A stretch of DNA of 64,000 nucleotides from Hyphomicrobium sp. (GCA_016793445.1 JAEUME010000018.1:372001-436000); one strand, 5' to 3'. Numbered from the stretch's first letter, positions 44,834 through 54,259 are shown. Made by a program: numbers and translations. Notes: a model not told the origin generated them from the letters alone.

Positions 44834-45625
44834 TTAGCGCGCGTAGACGCCAATGAGGGGCCCAAGTGGACCGGGAAGGCCCACACTTCCGCCTGCCGGC
44901 TGATAAAGTCGGGATACAGATCCGTCGAAATAGAGTGCGTTGGCGCACGAAAGTCCGTCGCGAAAGAGCCGCGCGAACACCCCGAACGACACCGGTGTTT
45001 GGGAAATCGCGAAAACGACGTGATCGGAATCGCGCACTCCGACGCCATTGCGGATATAGCGTGATGGGCCGTTGATGTCGAATTTCGGGTGCAGCTTACC
45101 CATCATTACCAGCATCGGGCCAGACTGTGTGGCGAGTTGTGCGCGCGGCTTCAGTTTGGCGAATTCTGCCGTAGTTGAGACCGCCGCGCGACCGTTGGCG
45201 ATCCAGAATACGCCGTTGGGTTCGAGATGAAAATTGCCAGCGCCCCTGCGGGTGACGAGCGGGCTGAGCCATTGGCCATTCTGGATGAATAGTCCAGCTG
45301 GCTCGTAGTCGGGCCGGAACATGCCGGCGTTGGTTGCAAACAGAAGCCCTTTCTGTGGCAGAGCCTCTGGCCGGCTGTAGTTCGTGCCTTCGGCGTTCTT
45401 CAAAAAAATGCGGATGTCGTGTCTGGCCAAATCTACTTCGCAAACGGTGAAACGGGCACCTTCGAATGTGCGCTCGTCGCATATAGCATCGGTTGTCCTC
45501 GCGATCGATGCTTGCCCAGTGAACAAGAGAATGGTCGGCAGAATGAGCCCGCGCCAACAACGGAGTCGGCGCAGGGCGCGCGCAGCACAATTGTCGACGT
45601 AACAGGGCGGCGTATCAAACGACAT
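44834..45625 (-). CDS. Phosphodiester glycosidase (NAGPA-like, DUF2233) family protein
   Basis: The 263-residue protein has a signal or anchor segment (LILPTILLFTGQASIA) and the NAGPA-like domain: LLFATNAGMFRPDYEPAGL, GPMLVMMGKLHPKF, IRNGVGVRD, ALYFDGSVSRLYQP. Members remove terminal sugar phosphodiesters from exported polymers. It overlaps the end of soxZ by 11 bp and is therefore cotranscribed with soxYZ. A function in sulfur oxidation is not known; linkage may be chance. Confidence 0.8.
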   Translation of the reverse strand: MSFDTPPCYVDNCAARALRRLRCWRGLILPTILLFTGQASIARTTDAICDERTFEGARFTVCEVDLARHDIRIFLKNAEGTNYSRPEALPQKGLLFATNAGMFRPDYEPAGLFIQNGQWLSPLVTRRGAGNFHLEPNGVFWIANGRAAVSTTAEFAKLKPRAQLATQSGPMLVMMGKLHPKFDINGPSRYIRNGVGVRDSDHVVFAISQTPVSFGVFARLFRDGLSCANALYFDGSVSRLYQPAGGSVGLPGPLGPLIGVYAR

Positions 45626-45944
45626 TGAGGGGCTGGGTTTCGATCAGGGTCGTTCCTTCATCGTCAGTCCAGGCGAACTCGAAGGTGCCGGGGCCTGGCA
45701 CCTTCAGGGAGAACGCGATGAACGGATTGGCCGAAATGCCAGGGCCAAGATCGGCGCGAAAGACTTCCTGATCGGCATATTTTGCGACGAACGTGTTGAC
45801 GATATCGCGGGGAATGGGCTTGCCGTCGCGGTCCTTCCGGTTGCCCGTCTCCATCACATGGGTCACGAGGGTGCGCACCTCGATGATCTCCCCGGCGCGC
45901 GCGCTCTCGGGGATCTTGATGCGGGGCTTGGTAGCAGGCGCCAT
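45615..45944 (-). CDS. soxZ: SoxZ, sulfur carrier partner of SoxY
   Basis: The 109-residue beta-sandwich protein KPRIKIPESARAGEIIEVR, VFRADLGPGISANPFIAF and GTFEFAWTDDEGT identify SoxZ. SoxYZ carries sulfur intermediates in the periplasm. ATG 45944 has AGGAGG upstream. It follows soxY by 11 bp and overlaps the glycosidase gene. Confidence 0.93.
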   Translation of the reverse strand: MAPATKPRIKIPESARAGEIIEVRTLVTHVMETGNRKDRDGKPIPRDIVNTFVAKYADQEVFRADLGPGISANPFIAFSLKVPGPGTFEFAWTDDEGTTLIETQPLNVV

Positions 45945-45955
45945 GCGATCCTCCT

Positions 45956-46456
45956 TTAGCTCGAACACCCGCCGATCGTCACCTTGATGGTGGTGGTGCC
46001 CATCACAAGCGCCCCATTGGATAACTGGGCCAATGCGATGACGTCCTGGGTCTTGGCGAGGCGGATGCGGCTTTGGACTTTGGCAACGCCGTTGACCGGC
46101 GAAAGGTGGAACGTGGCGATGCGCGCAACCGGATTGGCGGTCGACAGGATATGGATCACCTTGACGTAATCGTCCGGCGTCATGGGGCTTTCGACGCTGA
46201 CAGTCAACGGAACGAAGTTGCCGTTCTCGGCAAGTTCAGGGAGTTCCAAGGTCACCTTACCTTCGACCGGCGTGGCACCTGCCGTAAGGGCCGTGTAAGC
46301 CTCTTGAAAGATCTTGCTGCGTTCCAGCGCCGGCGCAGACTCCTCCTGCGCCATGGCCAGCAACGGGCGCAGCAAAGCGGCCGCTCCTCCCGCGATCAGC
46401 AGGCTTCTGCGGTTCAGGACGCTGATCGTTAAAAGCTCTTTGCCTTGTGCTGTCAT
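45956..46456 (-). CDS. soxY: SoxY, sulfur-binding carrier protein
   Basis: The 166-residue protein has a Tat signal (LNRRSLLIAGGAAALL) and the SoxY domain (NGNFVPLTVSVESPMTP, FHLSPVNGVAKVQSRIRLA). The swinging-arm C-terminus ends TIGGCSS, so the sulfur-binding Cys164 is kept while the two following Gly residues of the usual GGCGG are Ser. It normally binds thiosulfate- or sulfide-derived sulfur as a thiol ester partner of SoxZ. ATG 46456 fits the Tat leader. It heads the minus-strand soxYZ operon, divergent from the flavocytochrome gene. Confidence 0.92.
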   Translation of the reverse strand: MTAQGKELLTISVLNRRSLLIAGGAAALLRPLLAMAQEESAPALERSKIFQEAYTALTAGATPVEGKVTLELPELAENGNFVPLTVSVESPMTPDDYVKVIHILSTANPVARIATFHLSPVNGVAKVQSRIRLAKTQDVIALAQLSNGALVMGTTTIKVTIGGCSS

Positions 46457-46660
46457 ACGAGACGTGTGCCGTCGTGCGAGATGTGCGCCGCTGGCCCCGT
46501 TGGCCGCCAACTCGATAGATTTGGGTTATAGAACACAAGATTGCGCTGTCTCTAGTTACAAAGGATTCATTTCCTGACAAAATATGCGCCGCCAAGCTGC
46601 TCGTTGCTCGCGGCCGGGCCGCGACGCCAAAAAAACTGTTCAGGAAGCCGAGGTGGCACG
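46457..46660. promoter_or_regulatory. Divergent promoter region soxY / soxF
   Basis: A 204-bp gap between oppositely oriented sulfur genes; it must hold both promoters and any sulfur-responsive operator. No clear dyad could be identified by eye. Confidence 0.5.
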
Positions 46661-47974
46661 ATGAGCTTTAATCGCAGGCAATTCACCGCTGGCGCTGGCT
46701 TGATTGTACTTTCGGCTGGACTGCCGCGACCAGCGATCGCGCAGGCCGCGGCCAAGGTCGTCATCATCGGCGGGGGACCGGGCGGCGCGACGGTCGCCAA
46801 TCAGATCAAGTCGGCCGATCCGGCCATCGAAGTGACGCTGATCGAGCCCAAGGAAGCCTTCACGTCGTGTTTCTATTCGAATCTGTTCATCGGCGGGTTC
46901 CGGTCGTTCGCCTCCATTACGCATACCTATGACGGGCTCGTGCGTCGCGGCATCCGTGTCGTGCATGATACCGCGACAGTCGTGGACACCGCAGGCAAGA
47001 CCATCTCGCTGTCGAAGGGCGCGAAAGTTCCCTATGACCGGCTGGTGCTCGCACCCGGCATCGACATCAAGTACGACAGTATCCAACGCTACTCGAAGGA
47101 GGCGGCCGAGATCATGCCGCATGCCTGGCAGGCCGGACCGCAGACGGTCCTGCTGAAAGAGAAACTGCTGACGATGAGCGATGGCGGCGTGGTGGTGATG
47201 GCGATTCCGGGCAACCCCTATCGCTGCCCGCCTGGACCCTATGAACGCGCCTGCATGATTGCGCATTTCCTCAAGACGCGAAAACCCAAGTCCAAGCTCA
47301 TCTTGTTCGACGCCAAGACGACGTTCTCAAAGCAGCCCGTCTTCGAGGAAGCCTTTGCCGAGTATTATAAGGATATCATTGAGGTCAATCTCACCAACGA
47401 GATCGACGATTACGCCGTCGTCAAGGTCGATCCTTCAACGGGCGATGTCACGACCAAGTCCGGCCGGACCGAGCGCGCTGCGGTCGCCAATATCATTCCG
47501 GCGCAGAAGGCAGGCGGCATCGCCGCGATGGCTGGATGCACGGAAGGCGACTGGTGCGTGATCAACGCGGAGAATTTCTCCTCAGTGAAGGTCAAGGATG
47601 TGTATGTCGTGGGGGATGCCGCCATTGCAAGCGACATGCCCAAGTCAGCTTATGCCGCGGCAAGCCAAGGCACGGTGGTTGCCAGCGATATCGTCGCCGA
47701 TTTGACGAGCAAGCCGCGCACTCCGGGCAAATACCGCAATACCTGCTGGTCGATGCTGGCGCCCGAGAACAGCGCCAAGATCGGCGCCGACTACACAGCC
47801 GGAATAAAGGACGGCAAGCCGCATCTCGATCCCCACGACTCCTTCGTCTCCAAAGCCGGCGAGAGCGCGGAGTTGCGCCGCGAGACCTACAACGAAAGCG
47901 CGGCGTGGTACGAGAGTTTCACCAACACGCTGTTTGCCAAGGACGTGCAGGCCACCGCTGGCAAAGTCCAATAG
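46661..47974 (+). CDS. soxF: Flavocytochrome c sulfide dehydrogenase flavoprotein (SoxF/FccB)
   Basis: The 437-residue protein has a Tat signal (FNRRQFTAGAGLIVLSAG), a Rossmann FAD-binding motif VVIIGGGPGGATVAN, and FCSD cysteines including FTSCFYSNLF, RCPPGPYERAC and the C-terminal NTCWSM. It oxidises sulfide in the periplasm and passes electrons to a cytochrome subunit. No FccA/SoxE cytochrome gene is beside it. ATG 46661 follows GAGGTGG. It is divergent from soxYZ, so both are probably regulated together. Confidence 0.92.
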   Translation: MSFNRRQFTAGAGLIVLSAGLPRPAIAQAAAKVVIIGGGPGGATVANQIKSADPAIEVTLIEPKEAFTSCFYSNLFIGGFRSFASITHTYDGLVRRGIRVVHDTATVVDTAGKTISLSKGAKVPYDRLVLAPGIDIKYDSIQRYSKEAAEIMPHAWQAGPQTVLLKEKLLTMSDGGVVVMAIPGNPYRCPPGPYERACMIAHFLKTRKPKSKLILFDAKTTFSKQPVFEEAFAEYYKDIIEVNLTNEIDDYAVVKVDPSTGDVTTKSGRTERAAVANIIPAQKAGGIAAMAGCTEGDWCVINAENFSSVKVKDVYVVGDAAIASDMPKSAYAAASQGTVVASDIVADLTSKPRTPGKYRNTCWSMLAPENSAKIGADYTAGIKDGKPHLDPHDSFVSKAGESAELRRETYNESAAWYESFTNTLFAKDVQATAGKVQ

Positions 47975-48029
47975 TTAGGACCTTTCCCCGCCGGCGGGCC
48001 ACGTAGTGCGCGCTTTCCAAGGATGGATC

Positions 48030-49016
48030 ATGGAGTATAAGGATTATTACAAGACCTTGGGTGTCGAGCGCGATGCGACCCAGGACGACATCAAGCGTGC
48101 ATACCGCAAGCTCGCGCGCAAGTATCATCCTGATGTCAACAAGGACGCGGGTGCAGAGGCGAAGTTCAAAGAGGTCGGTGAAGCCAACGACGTTCTCTCC
48201 GATCCCGAAAAGCGCGCCGCGTACGATCAGCTCGGGAAGGACTGGAAAGCGGGACAGGAGTTCCGTCCTCCGCCGGGTTGGGATGCGGGCTTTGAATACG
48301 CGGGCGCCGCACCCGGCCAGGATGACGCCGGCGTCAGCGATTTCTTCGAAAGCCTCTTTGGACGTGCACGCCGTGCGGGGGGCATGGGGGGCGGATCGGG
48401 TGGCGCAAGGCAGAGCCAAGGCGCGACGCACGAGTTCCACGCGCGCGGTGAAGACCATCACGCCAAGGTCCTGATTGATCTGCGCGACAGCTTCTCTGGG
48501 GCATCGCGCCAGATCTCGCTGCGCGTACCCGAACTCGACGCCGAAGGACACGTGCGCTTGCGCGATCGCACGCTGAATGTGCAAATCCCGAAGGGCGTCG
48601 TGGAAGGCCAGCACATTCGCCTCAAAGGTCAGGGTGGTCCCGGGCATGGCCGCCTGCCAGCCGGAGATCTTTATCTTGAAGTTCAATTCAAGCCTGACCC
48701 GCTCTATCGCGTGGACGGCAAGAATCTTTACGTCGAGCTTCCGGTTGCGCCCTGGGAGGCAGCGCTCGGCGCCAGCGTGAAAATGCCCACCCCTTCAAGC
48801 GACATCATGCTCAAGGTGCCGGCCGGTTCGGCGCCCGGACGCGAGTTGCGCATCAAGGGCCGTGGCATTCCAGCGTCCGATCCGGGTGATCTCTATGCGG
48901 TCCTCAAGATCGTCTTGCCTGCGGCCGGCGATGCCGGTGGCAAGGCGGCCTATGAGGCGTTCGCCAAGTCATTTACGGACTTTAATCCGCGCGCAAAGTT
49001 TGGAGGTGTGTCGTGA
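48030..49016 (+). CDS. cbpA: Curved DNA-binding protein CbpA (DnaJ-class co-chaperone)
   Basis: The 328-residue protein has a J domain at residues 4-68 with HPD at 33-35, a Gly/Arg-rich linker and two C-terminal peptide-binding domains ([54 protein letters not shown]) without the DnaJ Zn-finger. It stimulates DnaK and binds DNA in starvation. ATG 48030 has AAGGATGG upstream. The stop overlaps cbpM (GTGA). Confidence 0.94.
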   Translation: MEYKDYYKTLGVERDATQDDIKRAYRKLARKYHPDVNKDAGAEAKFKEVGEANDVLSDPEKRAAYDQLGKDWKAGQEFRPPPGWDAGFEYAGAAPGQDDAGVSDFFESLFGRARRAGGMGGGSGGARQSQGATHEFHARGEDHHAKVLIDLRDSFSGASRQISLRVPELDAEGHVRLRDRTLNVQIPKGVVEGQHIRLKGQGGPGHGRLPAGDLYLEVQFKPDPLYRVDGKNLYVELPVAPWEAALGASVKMPTPSSDIMLKVPAGSAPGRELRIKGRGIPASDPGDLYAVLKIVLPAAGDAGGKAAYEAFAKSFTDFNPRAKFGGVS

Positions 49017-49369
49017 GCAAGGAGAGCGACATGCACGCCCTGCCATCGGAGATCGCCGAAATTGGCGGGGTGTGGACGATCGAGGAAATCTGTGTCGCCT
49101 GTCAGGTCGAGCAGGGTTGGGTCGCGGGTCTCGTTTCGCACGGCGTCATCGAACCGTTGGAGGGTGGCAAGCTTGGGGTAGCGCGGTATGCTGCCGCCAG
49201 CGTCATGCGGGTTGCCAAGGCTAAGCGGCTGGAGCGCGACTTGAGCCTCAACACGCCCGGCGTGGCGCTCGCGCTCGACCTTCTTGACGAAATCGAACGG
49301 CTGCGGGCCAAGCTGCGAACGCTGCCCGGTCTCTCTTCGCCATCCGATCAATCGGGTTCCGCTGAGTGA
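49013..49369 (+). CDS. cbpM: Chaperone modulator CbpM
   Basis: The 118-residue MerR-like protein with [28 protein letters not shown] and a helical dimer region [15 protein letters not shown] matches CbpM, which blocks CbpA's J-domain and DNA-binding. It starts at GTG 49013, overlapping the cbpA stop by 4 nt, as in other cbpAM operons. Confidence 0.9.
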   Translation: MSKESDMHALPSEIAEIGGVWTIEEICVACQVEQGWVAGLVSHGVIEPLEGGKLGVARYAAASVMRVAKAKRLERDLSLNTPGVALALDLLDEIERLRAKLRTLPGLSSPSDQSGSAE

Positions 49370-49469
49370 CCGAGCCGGGAGCGCTTTGGCGCATCGAAGA
49401 AACGTGATTAGATGAAGTTGGAACGGACTGCCGTTTCCGTGCGGCGGCGAAAAGGGTGGGAGAATTAAA

Positions 49470-49502
49470 TTGACCTATACGTCAACTTGACGTATAGGTC
49501 AA
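49470..49502. promoter_or_regulatory. Perfect 33-bp dyad upstream of fadE: double operator
   Basis: TTGACCTATACGTCAA and its exact reverse complement are separated by one base (C49486). Each 16-mer is itself nearly symmetric (TTGACxTA/TAxGTCAA), so the sequence reads as two adjacent operators of the MerR type seen for fatty/branched acid regulators such as LiuR. It lies 107 bp before fadE. No T-run follows, so a terminator is unlikely. The MerR-family gene at 57141-57566 in the same cluster is the likely binder (inference). Confidence 0.72.
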
Positions 49503-49608
49503 CGTGGTGCTGTGCGCGTCGCGCGTACGGTGGCGGCTTTCGTCCGAAAGCCGGTTTCAACTTGGGCTGGCTAACGTCGATACTTGAGCCGATTGTGGGA
49601 GGCGCACG

Positions 49609-52113
49609 ATGGCAGCGGTCGTCTTTTTGTTGATTTCGCTAGGGATTTTTCTCGGTCTTGGCATGCGGCGGGCCCCGATGTGGCTATGGGCCGTGGCCGC
49701 GGCAGGACTGGCGTTTCTTTGGCAATCGGGCCTGCTCTACGGGGATCTTCAATGGCCAGCGCCGGGCATCCTAGGTTTCCTAGCATGGCTGCCGGCCATC
49801 GTTCTTGGTCTCCTCAGCGTGCCGGCCATCCGGCGTTCCGCTGTTGTTGAGCCAGCCTACGGCATGGTTCGTGGCATCCTGCCCAAGGTTTCCGATACCG
49901 AGGCGCAAGCACTGGAGGCCGGAACGGTCGGCTTCGATGCTGAGCTGTTCTCCGGCACGCCGGATTGGAACAAGCTGCAAGCCGTTCCGGCCATACAACT
50001 GTCGCCCGAAGAGCAGGCCTTCTTGGATGGACCCACCCAAGAGCTGTGCGGGATGATCAACGATTGGCAGGTCCGCCATACCAATCGGGATATTCCAGAG
50101 GCTATCTGGGACTTCGTCAAGACGAACGGCTTTCTCGGCATGCTCATTTCCAAGGAGCACGGCGGGCTGGGGTTCTCCGCACAGGCGCAGTCCTTGGTGC
50201 TCGGCAAGATCGCCTCGCGCTCGCCCGACGTCGTCACCATCGTCATGGTGCCGAACTCCCTGGGCCCAGGAGAGCTCATCGAGAAGTATGGGACCGACGC
50301 GCAGAAGCACCATTTCCTGCCGCGTCTTGCCAAGGGACTCGAGGTGCCATGCTTCTCGCTCACGGGCCCGACGTCGGGCTCGGACGCGGCCACCATGCGC
50401 GACATCGGTTACGTCACCAAAGGCAGCTACGGCGGCAAGGAGGTGCTCGGCATCCGCCTGTCCTGGGACAAGCGCTACATCACGCTCGGCCCCAAGGCGA
50501 CGCTCGTCGGTCTGGCCTTCCGGCTGTTTGATCCTGAGAACCTGCTCGGCAAAGGCGAGGACGTCGGCATCACGCTGGCGTTGATCCCGGCCGATCATCC
50601 CGGCGTCAACATCGGCCGCCGCCATCTGCCTTCGGGCGCGGCATTCCCCAACGGCCCCAACTGGGGCAAGGACGTCTTCATTCCCATCGACTGGATCATT
50701 GGTGGGGAGAAGATGGCGGGCGCAGGCTGGCGCATGTTGATGGAATGCCTCTCTGCGGGCCGGGCGATCTCGCTGCCGTCGTCGGCGACCTCGGGAGCCA
50801 AGATGATGCTGCGGGTCACGAGTGCTTACGCACGCATCCGCAAGCAGTTCGGCCTGCCCGTGTCGCGCATGGAAGGCGTCGAGGAACCGCTGGTGCGGAT
50901 CATCGAGACCGCCTACGTCAACGAGGCGGCTCGCGCCATGACGGCCGCAATGGTCTCGCGCGGTGAGAAACCTTCCGTCATCTCGGCGCTGATGAAATAC
51001 CAGACGACAGAGAAGCTGCGCCGCGCCGTCAATGATGCCATGGACATTCACGGTGGACGCGCCATTTGCGATGGTCCTTCGAATTATCTCCAGTCCGCCT
51101 ATCAGATGGTGCCCGTCGGCATCACGGTGGAGGGCGCGAATATTCTCACGCGCACGCTCATCACATTTGCACAAGGCGCCCTGCGCTCGCACCCTTATCT
51201 CTATAAGGAAGTGCAATCTGCCCAGGACACAGACAAGAAGCGGGGCCTCGACACATTCTACGATGCGCTGAGCGCACATGTCTCGTTCTCGCTGTCGAAC
51301 GCAACCGGCGCATTCTTTCATAATCTGACGGGCGGTGCGCTGGCGTCGAGCCCAGACAATGTTCAGCTCATGTCGCAATGGTATCGCCAATTGGCGCGCG
51401 CCTCGCGGTCCTTTGCGTTCGTCGCGGATTTGACCGTGGCTCTGCTCGGCGGGGGATTGAAGACCAGGCAGAAGATCACCGGACGCATGGCAGATGCGCT
51501 CTCGGAACTCTACATGCTGTCTTGCGTGCTGAAGCGTTACGAGGACGATGGCCGCCCGCAGGGCGACGACGCCATCGTTGAGCTTGCAGCGCGCAATGGC
51601 CTGCACCGCTTCCAGGAGGCAATGGCCGGCGTCATCGACAACTTCCCTGTGACGGCCGCGCGCCCGCTGATGCGCGCCGCCGTCTTCCCGCTGGGCAAGC
51701 GGTATCGCCCAGCGCCCGACACGCTCGCGCGCAAAGTCGCCCGGCATGTGCTGGAGCCTGGTGAAGCGCGCGACCGGCTGACCCGCCACATCTTCGTTTC
51801 CAAGAATGTCAACGATCCCACGGGACTATTGGAAGTGACGCTGGAAAAGGTGATCGCCGCGGAGCCTGCCGAGAAAAAACTCGAAAAGGCGATCCGCGAC
51901 GGCATAGTCCGGCGCTATCACGGCATCGATTGGTTCGCGGATGCGGCCCAGAAAGGCGTGATCAGCGAGGCCGAGGCCGCCCAGCTCAAGGAAGTGGAAG
52001 GGCTCGTTGCACGTGTCATCGCGGTCGATCACTTCGATCCAGCCGAGCTGAAACCGAATTACGCCGGCCTGGGTCATAACGCGCGCGCGGCCAACACGCT
52101 GGCGGCGGAATAG
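49609..52113 (+). CDS. fadE: Acyl-CoA dehydrogenase FadE
   Basis: The 834-residue enzyme of the long FadE type oxidises acyl-CoA to enoyl-CoA in the first step of beta-oxidation. Three N-terminal TM segments (MAAVVFLLISLGIFLGLG, WLWAVAAAGLAFLWQSG, LAWLPAIVLGLLSV) precede the catalytic domain (GLGFSAQAQSLVLGKIASR, FSLTGPTSGSDAATM, IHGGRAICDGP) and the DUF1974 C-terminal domain. ATG 49609 has GGGAGG upstream. It heads fadE-fadB-thiolase, with the 33-bp operator in its leader. Confidence 0.94.
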   Translation: MAAVVFLLISLGIFLGLGMRRAPMWLWAVAAAGLAFLWQSGLLYGDLQWPAPGILGFLAWLPAIVLGLLSVPAIRRSAVVEPAYGMVRGILPKVSDTEAQALEAGTVGFDAELFSGTPDWNKLQAVPAIQLSPEEQAFLDGPTQELCGMINDWQVRHTNRDIPEAIWDFVKTNGFLGMLISKEHGGLGFSAQAQSLVLGKIASRSPDVVTIVMVPNSLGPGELIEKYGTDAQKHHFLPRLAKGLEVPCFSLTGPTSGSDAATMRDIGYVTKGSYGGKEVLGIRLSWDKRYITLGPKATLVGLAFRLFDPENLLGKGEDVGITLALIPADHPGVNIGRRHLPSGAAFPNGPNWGKDVFIPIDWIIGGEKMAGAGWRMLMECLSAGRAISLPSSATSGAKMMLRVTSAYARIRKQFGLPVSRMEGVEEPLVRIIETAYVNEAARAMTAAMVSRGEKPSVISALMKYQTTEKLRRAVNDAMDIHGGRAICDGPSNYLQSAYQMVPVGITVEGANILTRTLITFAQGALRSHPYLYKEVQSAQDTDKKRGLDTFYDALSAHVSFSLSNATGAFFHNLTGGALASSPDNVQLMSQWYRQLARASRSFAFVADLTVALLGGGLKTRQKITGRMADALSELYMLSCVLKRYEDDGRPQGDDAIVELAARNGLHRFQEAMAGVIDNFPVTAARPLMRAAVFPLGKRYRPAPDTLARKVARHVLEPGEARDRLTRHIFVSKNVNDPTGLLEVTLEKVIAAEPAEKKLEKAIRDGIVRRYHGIDWFADAAQKGVISEAEAAQLKEVEGLVARVIAVDHFDPAELKPNYAGLGHNARAANTLAAE

Positions 52114-52177
52114 CAAAAGCGCGCGGCGCAGAACCAGAAGACCAATAACCTGAAGAACTCAAGACTCCGAGGCTGGT

Positions 52178-54178
52178 ATGGCTGACATGACATCGGAACT
52201 GAAAGACTGGCGCTTTTCGGTGGATGGGGAAGGCATCGCGTGGGCGATTTTCGACCGTGAGGGCGAAAGCGCCAATTCGCTCGGCCGCCGTCCAATCGAG
52301 GAACTCGCGGCCATCGTCGAGCGCGTCGAGGCGGATGCGCGCGCGGGTCGCGTCAACGGCCTGGTTATCATGTCGGGCAAGGAAAAAAGCTTTATCGTCG
52401 GCGCGGACATCCGCGAGTTTGAGAGCTTTGAGACCGAAGCGCAGGTCATCGAAAGCCTCAAGCCCGTCAATGCCATGCTGGATCGCATCGAGCGCCTGCC
52501 GGTGCCTGTGGTTGCCGCGATCCATGGGGTGTGCGTCGGCGGTGGACTGGAACTGATCCTCGCATGCCACTACCGCATCGCTACCCGGGACGATGCAACC
52601 CGTGTCGGTTTCCCCGAGGTCAAACTCGGCATATTCCCCGGCTTCAACGGCACCGCGCGCTCCATCAAGCAGGTTGGCCCCATTGCGGCCATGCAGAACA
52701 TGCTGACGGGCGCGATGATCCGCGCCTCGACCGCCAAAGCGCTCGGATTTCTCGACCAGCTCGTCAATTCGCCCGGCGAATTGCATTGGGCGGCGCGCAA
52801 GGCCGTTCTTCAAAAGCGCAAGTCGCAGCCTGCAGGCTTCACCAAGGTGCTGATGACAAAGCAACCCGCGCGCGGGCTGCTTGCCAAGAAAATGCGTGAG
52901 GAAACCACCAAGAAGGCGCGCGAGGATCATTACCCCGCACCGTTCCGGCTCATCGATCTGTTCGAGAAGCACGGCGGCAATCTCGACACCATGAAGGTGG
53001 AGGAGACCAAGGCTTTCGCGCCGCTGATGGTATCGGAAACCTCGCGCAACCTGCGCCGCGTATTCCGCCTGACCGAACTGCTGAAGAACCAGGCGCCGAA
53101 GAAAATGACGTGGAAGCCGCAGCGCGTGCACGTCATCGGAGCAGGCACCATGGGCGCGGACATCGCGGGCGTATGCGTCGCCGCCGGCATGGAGGTGACG
53201 CTGCAGGATATTTCAGCCGAGCAGCTTGAAAAGGGCATCAAGGCCCAGGGACGTCTCTTCGCCAAGAAATTCAAGACCAAGGCCCAGAAGGATGCCGCCA
53301 AGACGCGCTTCATCGCCGACCCGGAAGGCAAGGGGATTGCGCGTGCCGACGTCATCATCGAGGCAATCGTCGAGAAACTCGACATCAAGCAGAAGCTGTT
53401 TGCCGACCTCGAGACGAAGGTGAAGCCGGGTGCGGTGCTGGCCACCAACACCTCATCGCTGAAGCTTGCCGACATCGCAGCGCCCATGAAGGACCCGGGC
53501 CGGCTCATTGGCCTGCACTTCTTCTCGCCTGTCCCGCAGATGCCTCTTGTCGAGGTCGTTCAGGGCGAGGCCACGCGCGAAGAGGAAGTCAAGAAAGGCG
53601 CTGCCTTCGTCGTTGCCATCGGCAAGTTTCCTCTGATCACCAAGGACGTGCCGGGTTTTCTCGTCAACAAGGTGCTGACGCCCTACATGTTCGCCGCCTT
53701 CGAGCGACTGGAGAAGGGCGAGGATAAGGAGAAAATCGACGAGGCCGTCCGCACCTTCGGCATGCCCATGGGGCCCATCGAGCTTGCCGATAGCGTCGGT
53801 CTCGACGTCTGCCTGCACGTCGCCAAGATCCTGGGCGGCGGCGGCACGGAAGGCTCGCGTCTGGAACGGCTGGTGTCCTCCGGCAGGCTTGGCAAGAAGA
53901 CGGGGGAGGGCTTTTACGTCTGGAAGGACGGCAAGCCTGTCAGAGGCGAAGTCAAGTGGTCGAAAGCCGAGCTTGAAAAACTCGGCCGCGAACTCGTGGA
54001 GCCCATCGTGACGGAGGCGCAAAAGGCTCTCGACGAGGACGTCGTGGCGAGCGCCGATCTGGTCGATGCCGGCATGATCTTCGGGACCGGGTTTGCGCCC
54101 TTCCGCGGCGGGCCTTTGCACTACAAGGCAACCCAGGATAAATCGGCGCCGCCTAAGCAATCAGCAGCAGCAGAATGA
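52178..54178 (+). CDS. fadJ: Fatty oxidation multifunctional enzyme (enoyl-CoA hydratase / 3-hydroxyacyl-CoA dehydrogenase)
   Basis: The 666-residue protein combines an N-terminal crotonase domain (SGKEKSFIVGADIREFES, HGVCVGGGLELILACHYRI, LGIFPGFNGTARSIKQ) with an NAD-binding 3-hydroxyacyl-CoA dehydrogenase part (IGAGTMGADIAG near residue 320, NTSSLKLADIA, GLHFFSPVPQMPLVEVV). It catalyses hydration and oxidation in beta-oxidation. It is somewhat shorter than E. coli FadB and could be FadB or FadJ. It follows fadE by 64 bp and precedes the thiolase. Confidence 0.92.
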   Translation: MADMTSELKDWRFSVDGEGIAWAIFDREGESANSLGRRPIEELAAIVERVEADARAGRVNGLVIMSGKEKSFIVGADIREFESFETEAQVIESLKPVNAMLDRIERLPVPVVAAIHGVCVGGGLELILACHYRIATRDDATRVGFPEVKLGIFPGFNGTARSIKQVGPIAAMQNMLTGAMIRASTAKALGFLDQLVNSPGELHWAARKAVLQKRKSQPAGFTKVLMTKQPARGLLAKKMREETTKKAREDHYPAPFRLIDLFEKHGGNLDTMKVEETKAFAPLMVSETSRNLRRVFRLTELLKNQAPKKMTWKPQRVHVIGAGTMGADIAGVCVAAGMEVTLQDISAEQLEKGIKAQGRLFAKKFKTKAQKDAAKTRFIADPEGKGIARADVIIEAIVEKLDIKQKLFADLETKVKPGAVLATNTSSLKLADIAAPMKDPGRLIGLHFFSPVPQMPLVEVVQGEATREEEVKKGAAFVVAIGKFPLITKDVPGFLVNKVLTPYMFAAFERLEKGEDKEKIDEAVRTFGMPMGPIELADSVGLDVCLHVAKILGGGGTEGSRLERLVSSGRLGKKTGEGFYVWKDGKPVRGEVKWSKAELEKLGRELVEPIVTEAQKALDEDVVASADLVDAGMIFGTGFAPFRGGPLHYKATQDKSAPPKQSAAAE

Positions 54179-54195
54179 CGGGAAACAGTTTCCCG
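54179..54195. repeat. 17-bp perfect palindrome between fadJ and thiolase
   Basis: CGGGAAAC-A-GTTTCCCG directly after the fadJ stop. The one-base centre makes it better as a DNA dyad than an RNA hairpin. No T-run follows. Confidence 0.45.
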
Positions 54196-54259
54196 GCGCG
54201 TGGAATGATCTGACGCGAACCCGGCACGCGGCGTTCGGCATGGACTTGGAGAAACGTGA

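Noticed and set aside
49780..51789. 669-codon minus-strand frame inside fadE
   Set aside because: Antisense shadow of fadE; no domain and no ribosome-binding site.
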